NCBI GenBank assembly: GCA_038529355.1
Contig: JBCBDU010000023.1
Location: 1 to 52,246, forward strand
DNA: 52,246 nucleotides
DNA from: CALBPI01 sp038529355
GTDB lineage: Bacteria > Pseudomonadota > Gammaproteobacteria > Steroidobacterales > Woeseiaceae
Direction of reading: 5' to 3'
Below the pieces are notes generated by a model. That model saw nothing but the letters and a program-made list of their open reading frames with translations. It was not told where the DNA came from and searched no databases. The position numbers and the translations under genes are program-made. This document shows positions 16,528 through 25,068 of this stretch, in pieces; the first letter of the stretch is position 1; every line of letters starts with the position of its first letter.

Positions 16528-16672
16528 AACTGCCGGTTTTTTGAGCATTTCGCGCGCAATCGCCGTGCGAGTCCGGTAATCTATTCAGACAAGTATCCCG
16601 TTAATTCTTGTTCGTCCAGGCTGTATGTATTGCGTGCATGCGACCGGGCGCGAACAACCTGTGGAGTCTGCG

Positions 16673-18307
16673 ATGCAACAGTTGTCTGGTATGGACGCTT
16701 CGTTTTTGTACCTGGAAACGATCAACACACCGATGCATATCGGCAGCTTGTGTATCTACGATCAATCCACGGCACCCGGTGGTTCGGTCCGTTTCAAGGA
16801 AATTCTGGCCTTCTATGAAGAGCGCTTGCACCGCGCGCGCGTATTCCGCCAGCGTTTGGCTCGTGTGCCGATGTCGCTGGACCATCCGTACTGGATAGAA
16901 GATCCGGACTTCGATCTAGAGTTTCATGTGCGCCACGTCGCATTGCCCGCGCCGGGTGACTGGCGCCAGTTGTGTATTCAGGCAGCGCGCCTGCATGCGC
17001 GCGCTCTGGATATGAATCGTCCGCTGTGGGAGGTCTACGTCATTGAAGGCCTTGACGCCGTTGAGGGCGTACCGAAAGGCAGCTTTGCGGTCGTGAGCAA
17101 GATTCATCATGCGGCCATCGATGGCGTATCCGGCGCAGAGATTGCCGCCGCGTTGCACGATTTAAGTCCGATGGCTGAAGTGAGTCCGCCTGCGCGCGAC
17201 TGGGTTGCCGAGCGCGAGCCGTCCGGCATAGAGATGCTGGCGCGCACAACAGCGCGAACCGTAACGGCACCGGCCCGGTTGCTGAAACTGGCGCGTAAAA
17301 CGTTGCCTGGTGTCGGACGCCTGGCAGCCGGCCTTGCCAAAAAGGAACTGCAGGGTCCGCCGCCTGTGCCACGCACGCGCTTCAACAACAACGTAACGTC
17401 GCACCGGGTTTTCGATGCGCGCGCATTTTCGCTCGACGACATTCGTGCCATCAAGAACACGCAACCAGGCGTCACGGTCAACGACGTCGTGGTGTCGATT
17501 TGTGGCGGTGCGCTACGTAAGTATCTGGAATCTAAATATGAGTTGCCCGAAGAGTCGCTGGTGGCGATGGCACCGATGTCGATTCGTCGCGAGGGTGAGC
17601 AGCGCAGTGGTGGCAATCAAGTCGCGACGATGAGTTTGCCGGTGCGCAGCGATATTGCTGACCCGCTGGAGCGCATGCTGGCTGTGCATGAAGCTAGCCA
17701 GGAGGCCAAAAAGATGACCTTTACGGCAGGTACCGGGCTTGCCGTTGCAGCGGCTGAGCTGTTGCCGTCTACGACCGCCGGCATGTTGGTCAAGGCGTAC
17801 TCGCGCATGCGCATCGCTGAATCGCTGCCGCCGATGTTCAACACCGTAATCACGAACGTGCCCGGCGTAAACGTGCCGCTGTATTCAATGGGTTCGAAAA
17901 TGGTCGCGAACTTCGGGCTAGGGCCTGTAGTGCATGGCGTTGGTTTGTTTCAACCTGTGTTGAGCTACAACAACCGGATTACGATCAGCGCGATATCGTG
18001 CCGCGAAATGATGCCGGATCCGGCGTTCTATTGTGATTGCTTGCAGGCCGCGTTTGACGAGCTCAAGGCTGCCACCATCGACAAGCCGGCCGCTGCCACG
18101 AAGTCCGGTGCGAAATCGCCGAAGAAGACAGCGCGCAAGAAGGTGGCCAAGAAAAAGCCGGCGAGCAAGAAAAAGCTCGGCAAACGTAAGAGCGCTGCAA
18201 CGAAGAAAAACGCCGCAGTGGCGACACCGGTTGATACCGCAGCGGACGCGGCGGCGAGCAACAATGTGACGCAGATTAATAGCAAGCAGGAAGCGGCAAC
18301 AAAATAA
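16673..18307 (+). CDS. Wax ester synthase/diacylglycerol acyltransferase (WS/DGAT) with lysine-rich tail
   Basis: A 544-residue acyltransferase of the WS/DGAT family, which esterifies fatty alcohols or diacylglycerol with acyl-CoA to make storage wax esters or triacylglycerol. The catalytic HHxxxDG motif is complete (His145-His146-Ala-Ala-Ile-Asp150-Gly151), and the N-terminal 'LSGMDASFLYLET' and C-terminal 'NTVITNVPG' signatures are present. The in-frame extension upstream of ATG 16673 is rejected, since GTGGAG lies just before this ATG and the family start follows. After the conserved domain (about residue 465) there is an unusual 80-residue Lys/Ala/Pro tail like histone H1 or AlgP, with runs such as 'KKTARKKVAKKKPASKKK'. 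The tail could bind nucleic acid or the lipid-body surface (inference). Confidence 0.93.
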   Translation: MQQLSGMDASFLYLETINTPMHIGSLCIYDQSTAPGGSVRFKEILAFYEERLHRARVFRQRLARVPMSLDHPYWIEDPDFDLEFHVRHVALPAPGDWRQLCIQAARLHARALDMNRPLWEVYVIEGLDAVEGVPKGSFAVVSKIHHAAIDGVSGAEIAAALHDLSPMAEVSPPARDWVAEREPSGIEMLARTTARTVTAPARLLKLARKTLPGVGRLAAGLAKKELQGPPPVPRTRFNNNVTSHRVFDARAFSLDDIRAIKNTQPGVTVNDVVVSICGGALRKYLESKYELPEESLVAMAPMSIRREGEQRSGGNQVATMSLPVRSDIADPLERMLAVHEASQEAKKMTFTAGTGLAVAAAELLPSTTAGMLVKAYSRMRIAESLPPMFNTVITNVPGVNVPLYSMGSKMVANFGLGPVVHGVGLFQPVLSYNNRITISAISCREMMPDPAFYCDCLQAAFDELKAATIDKPAAATKSGAKSPKKTARKKVAKKKPASKKKLGKRKSAATKKNAAVATPVDTAADAAASNNVTQINSKQEAATK

Positions 18308-18310
18308 TCT

Positions 18311-18374
18311 GCCTACCCGCAGCGCAAAGTCAGTATACGGGGGGCGTGCCTGTCAGCACGCCACGGGTAGGCAA
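18311..18374. repeat. Structured repeat element, copy 1
   Basis: The outer stem TGCCTACCCG (18310-18319) pairs perfectly with CGGGTAGGCA (18364-18373). An inner stem GGCGTGC (18343-18349) pairs with GCACGCC (18356-18362) around a 6-nt loop. The core ACGGGGGGCGT (18337-18347) is identical in copy 2. It resembles REP-type palindromic elements. Confidence 0.75.
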
Positions 18375-18386
18375 ATCATGTGGTTT

Positions 18387-18450
18387 GCCAACCCGGAGCG
18401 CGGATATCGATGACGGGGGGCGTATCTGACGCTGCGCTCCGGGCCGGCAA
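18387..18450. repeat. Structured repeat element, copy 2
   Basis: Colinear with copy 1 at an exact 76-bp offset with no gaps: GCCWACCCGSAGCGC, an 11-nt variable part, ACGGGGGGCGTRYCTGWC, a 9-nt variable part, then CGGGNNGGCAA. Its stem is CCCGGAGCGC (18392-18401) with GCGCTCCGGG (18434-18443), a perfect 10-bp pairing that differs from copy 1. Confidence 0.75.
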
Positions 18451-18693
18451 GGCCTTGCGGCTTTTTGTGCCGCCTGACTATTACTAAGCAAGTCGTGTGC
18501 CACTTTTGCAGATTTCGGCGCAGTTCATGCCCGCCCATTCGAAACAGCTATCGAATCAACAGGTTGGCTAGTGCACGATGCATTCGCGTGCGACCGCCGG
18601 GGCTCCGGGTATTGCGAGCCAATGGCCGGATTTGGTGCACACGGCATGTGCTTTGCCCTGAAACTGTGCATGCGTGCCCTGCGGCATCCGGAT

Positions 18694-20115
18694 TCAGAAG
18701 CCGCCCTTGGTCCTGAAGCCGCCGCCACCGCCGCCACCGCCGAAACCGCCGCCGCGCGGCATCCGGATACTGCGTGGCATACGCGGGATACGCACGCTGC
18801 CAACACGCCGCTGACGGTGATGATGCATCCGTGAGCGTTTGAAGTTTTGTGCGTGGCGGATCGTGCGCCACAGACGTTCGCTGGAGATCATGCCGCGCAT
18901 GAACTCGTTGAGCATGACGTGCACTTTGCCCTGATCGTCGATGCGACTGTTAGACGCATCGTACTGGCGATCCTTGAAGCGCCGACGCAGTGCGCCTAAT
19001 TCGTTGACGCGTTCGGCGCGGCGGCTGTGCAGATCACGGTGATCATCCAGATAGTGCGTGAGCTGCTGTGTTGCCTCGCGCAGCTGCGTTAGCTCGTCTA
19101 CCAGTGCATCGTCTGCAGTGCTTGGCGTCATTGCCGCCTCAGCGCGCAGCTGCGGTATGGGTTCTGCACGGAACTGCTCGCTGAGCACAGCCATCGCCTG
19201 CGTGAAGTGGGGGTCCTGCCCGAGTGCAAACGTTTCGCGCTGGCGCATCAGATCTGCGCCAGTTTGTTGTTCGCGCGTCAGCGCATCGGCAGCCGTATCG
19301 ACCGCGTCGCTGGCGGTACTGACAGCGTCCCGCAATGGCGCAGCACCGGCGTCGTCGTCCGCCGCTTGCTCGAAGTCGGCCAACTCGACAGTGAGTGCTG
19401 CTGCTTGCTCTTCCAGACGCGCGGCGTGTCTGGCCAGTCGTTGCGGTATTTCGTTGAGCATGTAGTAGTTGCGCCGCGCTTGCTCAAAGCGAATGTGCCG
19501 TGCGACAAAACTATCGCCGAATCGTTGCAGCAGACCGCCCGTATAGGCGTTTGTGCCGTAACCCTCTTGCCACAAATAGCTGAATAGTGGGTCCGCATCA
19601 AAAGGTTGTCGTTTGGTTTCTCGCTGGCGCTCAGCCTCAGCTGTTTTGGCTGCCGCATTCGTCGCCGTATCTAACGCCGTCTGCGCCGCTGCCGTCATCT
19701 CTTGATAGGTTGCGTCATCGACGAGCGATGCGTCGACTTCGACGAGCAACTGGTCCAGGTTCGTCTCAGCGGCATCGAGTGCCTGCTGTGCCTCGTCGTG
19801 CTGCTCGCGCAACTGTACGACTCGCGCGTCACTGGCCTGAATGTTCTCGTCCAGCGCGGCCAACGCTGTGTCGCGCTGCTGTAGCAAATCGCCAGCTCGA
19901 CGGTCGGCGGTATCGGCGGCGCTCACAAACGTGTCAGCTGCAAGGCTTGCAAGTCGCTCGCGCGCGAGCTGCTGATAAATGGCAATTTCGCGACGGCGTT
20001 GCCGGGCAAGGTTTGCGCTGGCGCTCTGCAATTCGATGTCGAGCGCACGAAACTCATCGCGACTGGTGTGCAGCGCGCGGTCAATCTCGGCCAGTGTCTG
20101 GCGACCGCTACTCAT
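18694..20115 (-). CDS. Unrecognised coiled-coil protein with Arg/Gly-rich C-terminus
   Basis: A 473-residue protein that I do not recognise. It is dominated by Ala/Gln/Glu-rich heptad-like helices at about residues 1-165 and 215-375. Between them is a more globular stretch with aromatic residues ('DPLFSYLWQEGYGTNAYTGG', then 'RNYYMLNEIP'). The last 60 residues change to a basic Arg/His/Met-rich segment and end in 'RGGGFGGGGGGGGFRTKGGF'. No signal peptide or transmembrane helix is seen. It is the last gene of a four-gene operon; its ATG overlaps the preceding stop (ATGA). It may be a cytoplasmic scaffold; no function can be assigned. Confidence 0.75.
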   Translation of the reverse strand: MSSGRQTLAEIDRALHTSRDEFRALDIELQSASANLARQRRREIAIYQQLARERLASLAADTFVSAADTADRRAGDLLQQRDTALAALDENIQASDARVVQLREQHDEAQQALDAAETNLDQLLVEVDASLVDDATYQEMTAAAQTALDTATNAAAKTAEAERQRETKRQPFDADPLFSYLWQEGYGTNAYTGGLLQRFGDSFVARHIRFEQARRNYYMLNEIPQRLARHAARLEEQAAALTVELADFEQAADDDAGAAPLRDAVSTASDAVDTAADALTREQQTGADLMRQRETFALGQDPHFTQAMAVLSEQFRAEPIPQLRAEAAMTPSTADDALVDELTQLREATQQLTHYLDDHRDLHSRRAERVNELGALRRRFKDRQYDASNSRIDDQGKVHVMLNEFMRGMISSERLWRTIRHAQNFKRSRMHHHRQRRVGSVRIPRMPRSIRMPRGGGFGGGGGGGGFRTKGGF

Positions 20116-21404
20116 CGGAAGTCTTCCCAGGTGTGAATCGCACGACCGGTCGTTTCCAGCGAATAGTCAATATTGAGTTTGCCACGCAATTTCTGACCTG
20201 CTGCGGCGCGCTGGATAATGCCGTCGTCCATTTTGTCCCGGCGCACGCGTTCATAGACCGATTCGTCTACGCGAATGGCCCAGCGGCTGACCATGCGATG
20301 CGTGCTGTCTTCCTCAGAGGTGATGTCTACTGCAACCGGTTGGCCCTGGTCGTCACGCGCCTCGACAATCAGGTAGTAGTTGCTCGCGCGTCGATTGCCC
20401 GGTGGCTCACGAACTACCGCGCTGGCCTCACCCGGGCGCGATACGATACGCACCGAGAACTGTTGCCGCAGCGTCTCGATCATGTCACGCATGGCTTGCG
20501 CGCCGCGTTGAGCCGTTGCGCTGTCGCCGGCGGTCAATGCCGCGTTGGCTGCCCGATAGTCTGCGTTGATACGCGCATCGACCATCGCCTCACTGGCTAA
20601 CTCAAGCCCTTCGTCGCGTAGCAATTGCAGTGTCGCTTGCAGCGTACCCAATTGGCCGAGTGTTTCGATTCCCTGTTCGGCGGCGTCCAACGCCGTGCCA
20701 ACTTTACTCAGCGCATCGCGCTGGCGCGCCAGTGCACCTTGCACCTCACCGGCACGGGTATCGATGTTATCGGCATCAAGCGACGGTAGGCTGTTGGTAA
20801 TGACGGCGTCGCGCAACGATTGCTCGGCACTGGCCAACGCTCGTGTCACGTTGCTGCTGGTGTTGTCGAACGCGCGACGCGTGTTGTCGCTGATCGTACT
20901 GTCATCGACCGCTGCGAACGTGCGCTGCAAACGTGCCATTCGCTGACGCGCCAAATCGACATCGGTGCGCGCGACGACAACAGACTGATTGAGCGCTTGT
21001 GCTTGTTCGCGTCGCTCGGATGCTGCGGGCCATTCGACGAACCCGTACCAGGCCAGCCCGATCATCGCGGCCAGGCCGGCGAAAAAAGAGAAGCCAGTGC
21101 CAATACGCGCACGATTGACCCAGGCGGTCGCGATCCGCGTTCGCAATCCTGCTGGCGGCGCAGCGTAGTGGAACTGCTTGGCCTTGAGTGCAGCGACGCC
21201 TTGCTCGATCATCGCATCGGTGACGTCGATGCCCTGCGATGCGTATGCGCGTCGCACCCGTCGGATCAGCTCCTGCTCCCGTGCCTCGGCATTCAATGCC
21301 TGTTCGACCATTTGTTCTTCATGCCGCAGCGTGTCGACGACATCCATGGCGAGCATGACGTCGGTCAGCGCGACATCAGATTGCGGTGAGTCAGATGCGC
21401 TCAT
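20112..21404 (-). CDS. DUF6384-like single-TM helical protein
   Basis: A 430-residue protein. The N-terminal part 'LTDVMLAMDVVDTLRHEEQ', followed by 'QALNAEAREQELIRRVRRAYASQGIDV' (read in two pieces), resembles what I recall as the DUF6384 family. One transmembrane helix lies at about residues 100-120 ('GFSFFAGLAAMIGLAWYGFV'). After it comes a long helical region (about 125-290) and a C-terminal beta-containing part with 'NYYLIVEARDDQGQPVAVDITSEED'. It sits 37 nt after the upstream coiled-coil gene and overlaps the downstream one, so it probably forms a membrane-tethered complex with their products. The family recall is tentative. Confidence 0.68.
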   Translation of the reverse strand: MSASDSPQSDVALTDVMLAMDVVDTLRHEEQMVEQALNAEAREQELIRRVRRAYASQGIDVTDAMIEQGVAALKAKQFHYAAPPAGLRTRIATAWVNRARIGTGFSFFAGLAAMIGLAWYGFVEWPAASERREQAQALNQSVVVARTDVDLARQRMARLQRTFAAVDDSTISDNTRRAFDNTSSNVTRALASAEQSLRDAVITNSLPSLDADNIDTRAGEVQGALARQRDALSKVGTALDAAEQGIETLGQLGTLQATLQLLRDEGLELASEAMVDARINADYRAANAALTAGDSATAQRGAQAMRDMIETLRQQFSVRIVSRPGEASAVVREPPGNRRASNYYLIVEARDDQGQPVAVDITSEEDSTHRMVSRWAIRVDESVYERVRRDKMDDGIIQRAAAGQKLRGKLNIDYSLETTGRAIHTWEDFR

Positions 21405-21440
21405 TGGGCGAACAGTCGATGTGCGAGTGGCACCCGGTGA

Positions 21441-22616
21441 CTAGCTCTGAGTCGCATCCAGGGTCAGCGCATTGCCCTGGGCGGCGAGCACGGCGAGACG
21501 GCGTTTGCCGTCCTCAACGGCGTGCCGTATTTCGTCAGCGTTGCGGGTTGACGCCTCGCGCATTTCGTCGATCAATTGCAGCGAGCGTTCCTGGAAGTTG
21601 ACGACCGAGTCGACAAGCGACTTGACGGCATCGGCGCGTATCGTCGGGCCATAGCCTTCGCGAACTGCCGCTTCCTGCACTTTGCCGCCAACCTCTGCCA
21701 GCACCTCAAGACTCTGGCTTACGCCTTCTTTCATCGCTTTGAGCGTCTCCGTGCTTTCATGCAGGCCGTGCAGGCCCGTAAACGACGCGGACAGCGCCGT
21801 AAAGACAGTCTCGTTGGTGCCAAAGAACATGACGGACTGCGAGTACACGCGCTCCTTGGCATTGGTCGTTTGTAGCAACCGTGCCATGACGGTTTCACTG
21901 GTGTTATACGACACGGTCAGGTTGTCGGCCAGATCTTTGGCAATCTGATAGCGCTCATCGGCCTGTTGCAATTTGCGCAGCTCGGTATCACGGCGCAGCT
22001 CAAGTCGCGCCATGGTTTCGCGATCATCACTACCCGACTGCGTGATCGCATCCGCGGCAGCCGACAGCGCACTGCGTTGTGCGCTGAGTACACCCTCGGC
22101 CTTGTTCAGAACCTGGATTGCGAGGATCTCAGCTTCCTTCAGTGCACCCCGGAAATCGCGGTAGGCGTTCAAGATGGTATGTTCGCGATCAATTTGATCG
22201 CGGGAGTCTTTGGCGACCTCAAGATAGGTTTCCTTGATCTTGTTGAAACGTGCCGGAATATCGCCGCGTGAGACTTTCATCCACACGTTCTGGGCACGCT
22301 CAAGCAAATCGAGCTTGCCATCGTCCAGTTGCTCGACCATGCCTTTGGCATCATCGCGGATGCTGTCAAAGGCTTTTGTGATGTCGCGATAGCGCTCGCC
22401 GATACGCATCGCCTCAATCTGCTCGCGCACAACTTCATTGAACAGTGATGCCTGATTCAATGTTCTGGCGATTGCCAGCGTTTTGTCTTCGTCGAGATCG
22501 CTGATGCGCTCAATCAATGCTATGACCGGTGCCTCGTCGGTTTTCTCCGGCACCAGGCCGAGTTCGCGTAGTGTGCCCATCGCGCGATCGAGGTATTGCA
22601 TGGGTGAGTTGGCCAT
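21441..22616 (-). CDS. Unrecognised long helical protein (TelA-like in style)
   Basis: A 391-residue soluble, almost all-helical protein. It begins 'MANSPMQYLDRAMGTLRELGLV' (one word shorter than the limit when split) and includes 'IPARFNKIKETYLEVAKDSR' and 'NAYRDFRGALKEAEI'. The overall pattern of long amphipathic helices recalls TelA/KlaA toxic-anion-resistance proteins, but I see no diagnostic motif. ATG 22616 is preferred over an upstream in-frame codon because GGAG lies 8-9 nt before it. It follows the M48 protease gene by 28 nt. The function is unknown. Confidence 0.72.
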   Translation of the reverse strand: MANSPMQYLDRAMGTLRELGLVPEKTDEAPVIALIERISDLDEDKTLAIARTLNQASLFNEVVREQIEAMRIGERYRDITKAFDSIRDDAKGMVEQLDDGKLDLLERAQNVWMKVSRGDIPARFNKIKETYLEVAKDSRDQIDREHTILNAYRDFRGALKEAEILAIQVLNKAEGVLSAQRSALSAAADAITQSGSDDRETMARLELRRDTELRKLQQADERYQIAKDLADNLTVSYNTSETVMARLLQTTNAKERVYSQSVMFFGTNETVFTALSASFTGLHGLHESTETLKAMKEGVSQSLEVLAEVGGKVQEAAVREGYGPTIRADAVKSLVDSVVNFQERSLQLIDEMREASTRNADEIRHAVEDGKRRLAVLAAQGNALTLDATQS

Positions 22617-22644
22617 ATTGTGTGCTCCGTGTTGTCCCGAGAGT

Positions 22645-24198
22645 TTACTCTGCTGGCGCTGCGCCAATCAGTTTCACTGAAAATTGATCCGCCGACGCGA
22701 ATGGGCCGAGGCCGGTATTGAGCGTCGTCGATTGCCCCGCGGCGAGTATACCGTTCATGCGTCGCTCGATGGTTCGCGGTTTGCCGTTGCTGTCCATGTA
22801 GATAATGCGGAACGCAAGGTTACGCAGTCCGATCGGGTTCGGGTTATTGACACTGATCAGCAATTCGCCATCTCCGCCGGTGCCCGACCGCAACTGCACG
22901 TACTGCTCCGGATTTGTGCCGACATCCATCCGCACCAGCTCGGTCAGTGCGGCTTGACCGGAGTTGCCCGGCGAAGTCGATGCTCGGGCGAAATACTCTT
23001 TAGCTTGCGCATCGTTACCGCGTTGGCGCGAGATGCGGCCCAGCGTGTAGTAGGCCGGCGCCGTCTCAAAAAGCTGCAAGCTGGCTGAAAGATCGGTCAC
23101 AGCAGAATCGATGTCGCCACGCTGCTCGCGCGCCAGTCCGCGCTGCAGGTACGGGTAGAAGAAGGTCGCATCGCGGTTGAGTGCATCCGTGTAATTGCGA
23201 ATGGCGCTGTCAAAGTTTTTCTGCGTCAACGCAATATCGCCGAGCAGCGAATAGAAGCTAGCTTCGCGCGGCTCCCGATTCACGGCATCACGCGCCAGCC
23301 GTGTTGCCGTGTTGAAGTCGCCGCTGGCCAATGCCTTACGGCCCTGATCATAAGCCTCATAAGCAGGTTCGGCGGCCTTCAGCGTGCGCATCGCGGCGGC
23401 GAACTGTGCCTCTCCGGTTTCGCCGGTGTTACCCAGTTCGTTCGCTTTGGCTGCATTCAGCTCCAGGCGCTCCTGCGAGGGTGGGTGCGTTGAAAACAGG
23501 CTAGGTCCCGATGGCGCGCCGCGCTCCTGGGACAGACGCAGAAATGTGCGTTGCAAATCCACCGCACCTTGTGGGTTGTAGCCCGCTTTGACCATGTAGT
23601 CGATGCCGTAATAGTCGGATTCGCGCTCGGCCTCGCGGCTGTAGCCTGCGCTCAGCAGTTGCGCCCCGATGTTTGCGGCACCAACGGCGAGCTGCCCATA
23701 GTCGTTGTCGCTCGTCACCACGGCCGTGCCGATCACCAGCGCCTGCAGCAGCATGCCGCGCGTCATTTGCCGCGCACTATGTTTTGCCGCGGCGTGCACG
23801 ATTTCGTGCCCAAGCACTGAAGCAAGCTCTGCCTCCGACTGCATTTCCATCAACAGACCACGATTGACGGCGATTTTGCCGCCCGGCAGCGCCCATGCAT
23901 TGGGCACCGAATTGTTCAGCACGACAAATTCATACGGCAGGTCGCGCGGGCTGTGCTGTGCGATGCGCTGACCTACAGTTGCAACGTAACGATTGACACT
24001 CGGGTCGAGGCTGAAAACGCCACCCTGACTTTGCTGCATCGGCTGATAGTTTTGTGCGCCGATCTGCAGCTCCTGGGCTGCCGAGACTATAACCAACTCT
24101 GACTTGCCCGTGACCGGGTTGACGACGCAGCCAGCGGCGCCGAGCCCGATTGCGAGCACTGCGCCGATACGCAATAGTCTTGCAACTAACGATGACAT
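22645..24198 (-). CDS. M48 family metalloprotease lipoprotein with TPR domain (BepA-like)
   Basis: A 517-residue predicted lipoprotein. Residues 1-24 form a signal peptide ending in a lipobox (GAAGC, lipidated Cys24). The zinc protease site is HEIVH (His131, Glu132, His135) with the third ligand Glu191 in 'EAERESDYYG'. TPR repeats (about 330-440) follow, and a C-terminal beta domain ends 'FSVKLIGAAPAE'. BepA/YfgC-type enzymes sit on the periplasmic face of the outer membrane, degrading misassembled outer-membrane proteins and helping LptD mature. GGGGAAG precedes ATG 24198; the long upstream extension is not coding-like. It is the first gene of the four-gene operon. Confidence 0.92.
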   Translation of the reverse strand: MSSLVARLLRIGAVLAIGLGAAGCVVNPVTGKSELVIVSAAQELQIGAQNYQPMQQSQGGVFSLDPSVNRYVATVGQRIAQHSPRDLPYEFVVLNNSVPNAWALPGGKIAVNRGLLMEMQSEAELASVLGHEIVHAAAKHSARQMTRGMLLQALVIGTAVVTSDNDYGQLAVGAANIGAQLLSAGYSREAERESDYYGIDYMVKAGYNPQGAVDLQRTFLRLSQERGAPSGPSLFSTHPPSQERLELNAAKANELGNTGETGEAQFAAAMRTLKAAEPAYEAYDQGRKALASGDFNTATRLARDAVNREPREASFYSLLGDIALTQKNFDSAIRNYTDALNRDATFFYPYLQRGLAREQRGDIDSAVTDLSASLQLFETAPAYYTLGRISRQRGNDAQAKEYFARASTSPGNSGQAALTELVRMDVGTNPEQYVQLRSGTGGDGELLISVNNPNPIGLRNLAFRIIYMDSNGKPRTIERRMNGILAAGQSTTLNTGLGPFASADQFSVKLIGAAPAE

Positions 24199-24235
24199 GA
24201 TTCTTCCCCTTCCCGATGCTTGTCTGATCTGCTGG

Positions 24236-24676
24236 CTACCAGCTGCCGGTGTTTGGCATTGATGCCCACGGTTCTTGTGTTGGCAGAGCTTCGCCTTTTT
24301 GTAGTAGCTCGATCGAAATCCCGTCTGGCGAACGGACGAACGCCATGTGGCCGTCGCGCGGCGGGCGATGAATGGTGATACCGGCATCGTGTAGCCGCTG
24401 GCACAACGCGTAGATGTCATCGACGCGAAACGCAAGATGGCCGAAATTTCTGCCGCTGGTGTAGGTCTCGGGATCCCAGTTATAGGTAAGCTCGAGCATC
24501 GGTGCCTGTCGCTCGCGGGTCAGCGCCTCGTCTGCCGGTGCCGCCAAAAATACCAGCGTGAACCGGCCTGCTTCATGGTCGCGCCGGCTGATTTGCTGCA
24601 ACCCGAGCTGATCACAATAGAAAGCCAGTGATGCATCCAGATCGCTGACGCGAACCATCGTGTGCAGATATTGCAT
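24236..24676 (-). CDS. gloA: Lactoylglutathione lyase (glyoxalase I)
   Basis: A 146-residue glyoxalase I, which isomerises the methylglyoxal-glutathione hemithioacetal to S-lactoylglutathione in the cytoplasm. The four metal ligands known for the E. coli enzyme are present: His5 ('YLHTMVRV'), Glu62 ('MLELTYNW'), His80 ('FGHLAFRVDD') and Glu123 ('GISIELLQK'). ATG 24676 with GGGGA upstream fits the family start; an in-frame codon 18 nt earlier is less likely. It lies upstream of the M48 operon in the same direction, with a 37-nt gap, and could be cotranscribed. Confidence 0.95.
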   Translation of the reverse strand: MQYLHTMVRVSDLDASLAFYCDQLGLQQISRRDHEAGRFTLVFLAAPADEALTRERQAPMLELTYNWDPETYTSGRNFGHLAFRVDDIYALCQRLHDAGITIHRPPRDGHMAFVRSPDGISIELLQKGEALPTQEPWASMPNTGSW

Positions 24677-25068
24677 GTGGCGTTTCCCCGTCAAACATTG
24701 CCCCGAACCGCGAGATTATCACAGCGCACGACTACGACGCGCAGGCTGCGACGAGCTGCACCAGATTGAGGCGCGTTGTGCTGGCAACTGCAGGCCATGT
24801 TGCAATCGTTAACAAGAGTTTACGATGATTTAACATTCGTATTAAATACTCAGGAGATGCTTCCTGTGCCGTGAAAATAATCCAAAAACCCTTGAAATAT
24901 CAGCATGTAAAGGTGGCGTGATGGTGCGATGGAATGATTGTGTTGCAGCCGAAACCAACTATTTCGCTCTTGTCTAACGCTCGGCGACAGCGATGTAGCT
25001 TGCACGGGTTATGACTGGCGAGGAATATGCCGGTGGGACGAAATATCAGAAAGTAAGGGAGCGATATC
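24677..25068. other. Divergent intergenic region gloA / repeat lipoprotein
   Basis: A 392-nt gap, AT-richer than its flanks in 24800-24960. It contains a weak candidate promoter for the lipoprotein gene (24819-24847) and a GGGAG ribosome-binding site just before 25069. No gene, riboswitch or terminator was recognised. Confidence 0.55.
24819..24847 (+). promoter_or_regulatory. Weak candidate promoter for the repeat lipoprotein
   Basis: TTTACG (24819-24824) and TTAAAT (24842-24847) are separated by 17 bp, each matching four of six consensus bases. They lie in the AT-rich part of the gap, about 220 nt before the start codon, so the leader would be long. Confidence 0.3.

Larger units (their letters stand above)
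18308..18693. other. Convergent intergenic region carrying tandem structured repeats
   Basis: This 386-nt gap lies between two convergent genes. The left 145 nt hold two tandem copies of a 64-nt foldable element (annotated separately) and a small GCGGC-T-rich loop-GCCGC hairpin at 18457-18473. The right 220 nt show no gene, promoter or repeat that I can support. Confidence 0.6.

Noticed and set aside
18444..18473. Hairpin with CTTTTTG as an intrinsic terminator for the WS/DGAT gene
   Set aside because: The T run lies in the loop of a GCGGC/GCCGC stem rather than after it, so it does not fit a terminator on the plus strand.
19587..20600. 337-codon plus-strand open frame
   Set aside because: Antisense to the coiled-coil and DUF6384-like genes, which have sensible starts and operon spacing.
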